Assembly (NCBI RefSeq): GCF_002381345.1
Contig: NZ_CP020660.1
Coordinates: 558,001-622,000 of the forward strand
Source: Candidatus Enterovibrio altilux
Lineage (GTDB): Bacteria > Pseudomonadota > Gammaproteobacteria > Enterobacterales > Vibrionaceae
Direction: 5' to 3'
DNA length: 64,000 nucleotides
A program made the position numbers and the translations under genes. The first letter of the stretch is position 1. Each line of letters opens with the position of its first letter. The notes under the pieces are model-generated. The model was given only the letters and a program-made list of their open reading frames with translations, did not search any database and was not told the DNA's origin. Of this stretch, positions 63,672-64,000 are shown piece by piece.

Positions 63672-64000
63672 TAGCTTTATTTCCTCAATCAGGAAACTAA
63701 ATTATCAATGTACGCTTTAAGCAGTTAGGTTCACTTAAATATTCAGGCCTATGAATAAGCTTCGCTATAAAGTAACCAACTGAAAGCTATAAAATTAAGC
63801 TTCAATTAATCGTGGCTCACTAATCTTTTGCAGTGATAAAGAAGCTATTCAGCTCTGGAGTCAAACTAAGTCGGGTAATCATGGGAAACCTCATTTATTT
63901 AGCGACTTAGGCATTACGACATCCTCATGGCTAAACGCGCATTTTTAATGCCATCAAGAGGTCGGCAAGGATTAATTAACTCTGTTTTCTAACTTGCTCC
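63672..64000 (+). mobile_element. IS903-like copy running off the window
   Basis: Plus-strand 5' repeat (gctttatttcctcaatcagg) and the first 100 or so transposase codons; NRGSLTFWIDEEAIQLW-type codons are still recognisable but broken. It continues beyond 64000. Confidence 0.82.

Overview
The window looks like chromosomal DNA of a gammaproteobacterium in the Vibrionaceae. The evidence is the gene content and order: pdxB-asd-fimV-truA-accD, folC-dedD-cvpA-purF, pdxJ-acpS, htpG-adk, the NagC and VpsT/CsgD-type regulators, PriC, and an OmpU-type porin. The DNA is AT-rich. By my own estimate about a third of it is decayed copies of one IS5-family (IS903-group) insertion sequence. No copy keeps an intact transposase, and several host genes are broken by single frameshifts or stop codons. 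This pattern of a once-exploding, now dead IS family plus pseudogenes fits a lineage in genome reduction. A luminous anglerfish symbiont of the 'Candidatus Enterovibrio' type would fit well, but that name is inference, not something the sequence proves.

Layout. 0-4.3 kb: the 5' part of mutH, then a surface-glycan trio (initiating phosphoglycosyl transferase, nucleotide-sugar reductase, WbpM-type 4,6-dehydratase). 4.5-6.5 kb: IS remnants. 7-9.1 kb: puuD-puuA, gamma-glutamylated polyamine metabolism. 9.3-12.3 kb: IS1 and IS903-like debris around a small [2Fe-2S] ferredoxin gene. 12.4-13 kb: dsbA with an altered active site (CLHC). 13.2-17.6 kb: IS630-like and IS903-like debris and one hypothetical gene. 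17.6-26.5 kb, minus strand: accD, truA, fimV, asd, pdxB. 27.8-31.2 kb, plus strand: a tightly overlapping five-gene cassette (GDPD-like, HAD phosphatase, NTase-NTF2 fusion, cupin, NTase), bounded on both sides by IS remnants. 32.3-36.2 kb, plus strand: folC-dedD-cvpA-purF with a terminator. 38.8-40.1 kb: nagC pseudogene and a possible nagA scrap. 41.8-42.9 kb: pdxJ-acpS. 44.6-45.3 kb: broken VpsT/CsgD-type regulator. 46.7 kb: ssb. 48.6-50.9 kb: three unrecognised genes in one run. 52.1-54.8 kb: htpG-adk. 56-58.4 kb: pflB. 61.1-61.7 kb: priC with a heptamer tandem repeat at its 3' end. 62.5-63.6 kb: porin gene with a strong terminator.

The core housekeeping genes (lipid, purine, vitamin B6, folate, nucleotide, chaperone, single-strand binding, fermentation) are intact. 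Regulators of optional lifestyles (GlcNAc use, matrix production) are broken. The best candidate for an undescribed system is the 27.8-31.2 kb cassette, which appears built to make or load an unusual cell-surface building block. Its first gene carries a one-base slip in an A11 run, and its first nucleotidyltransferase has lost catalytic signature residues and gained a C-terminal NTF2-like domain. The unrecognised trio at 48.6-50.9 kb is the second candidate. The IS copies show a repeated self-insertion junction at one transposase codon, and the accD/folC neighbourhood has been split by a rearrangement.
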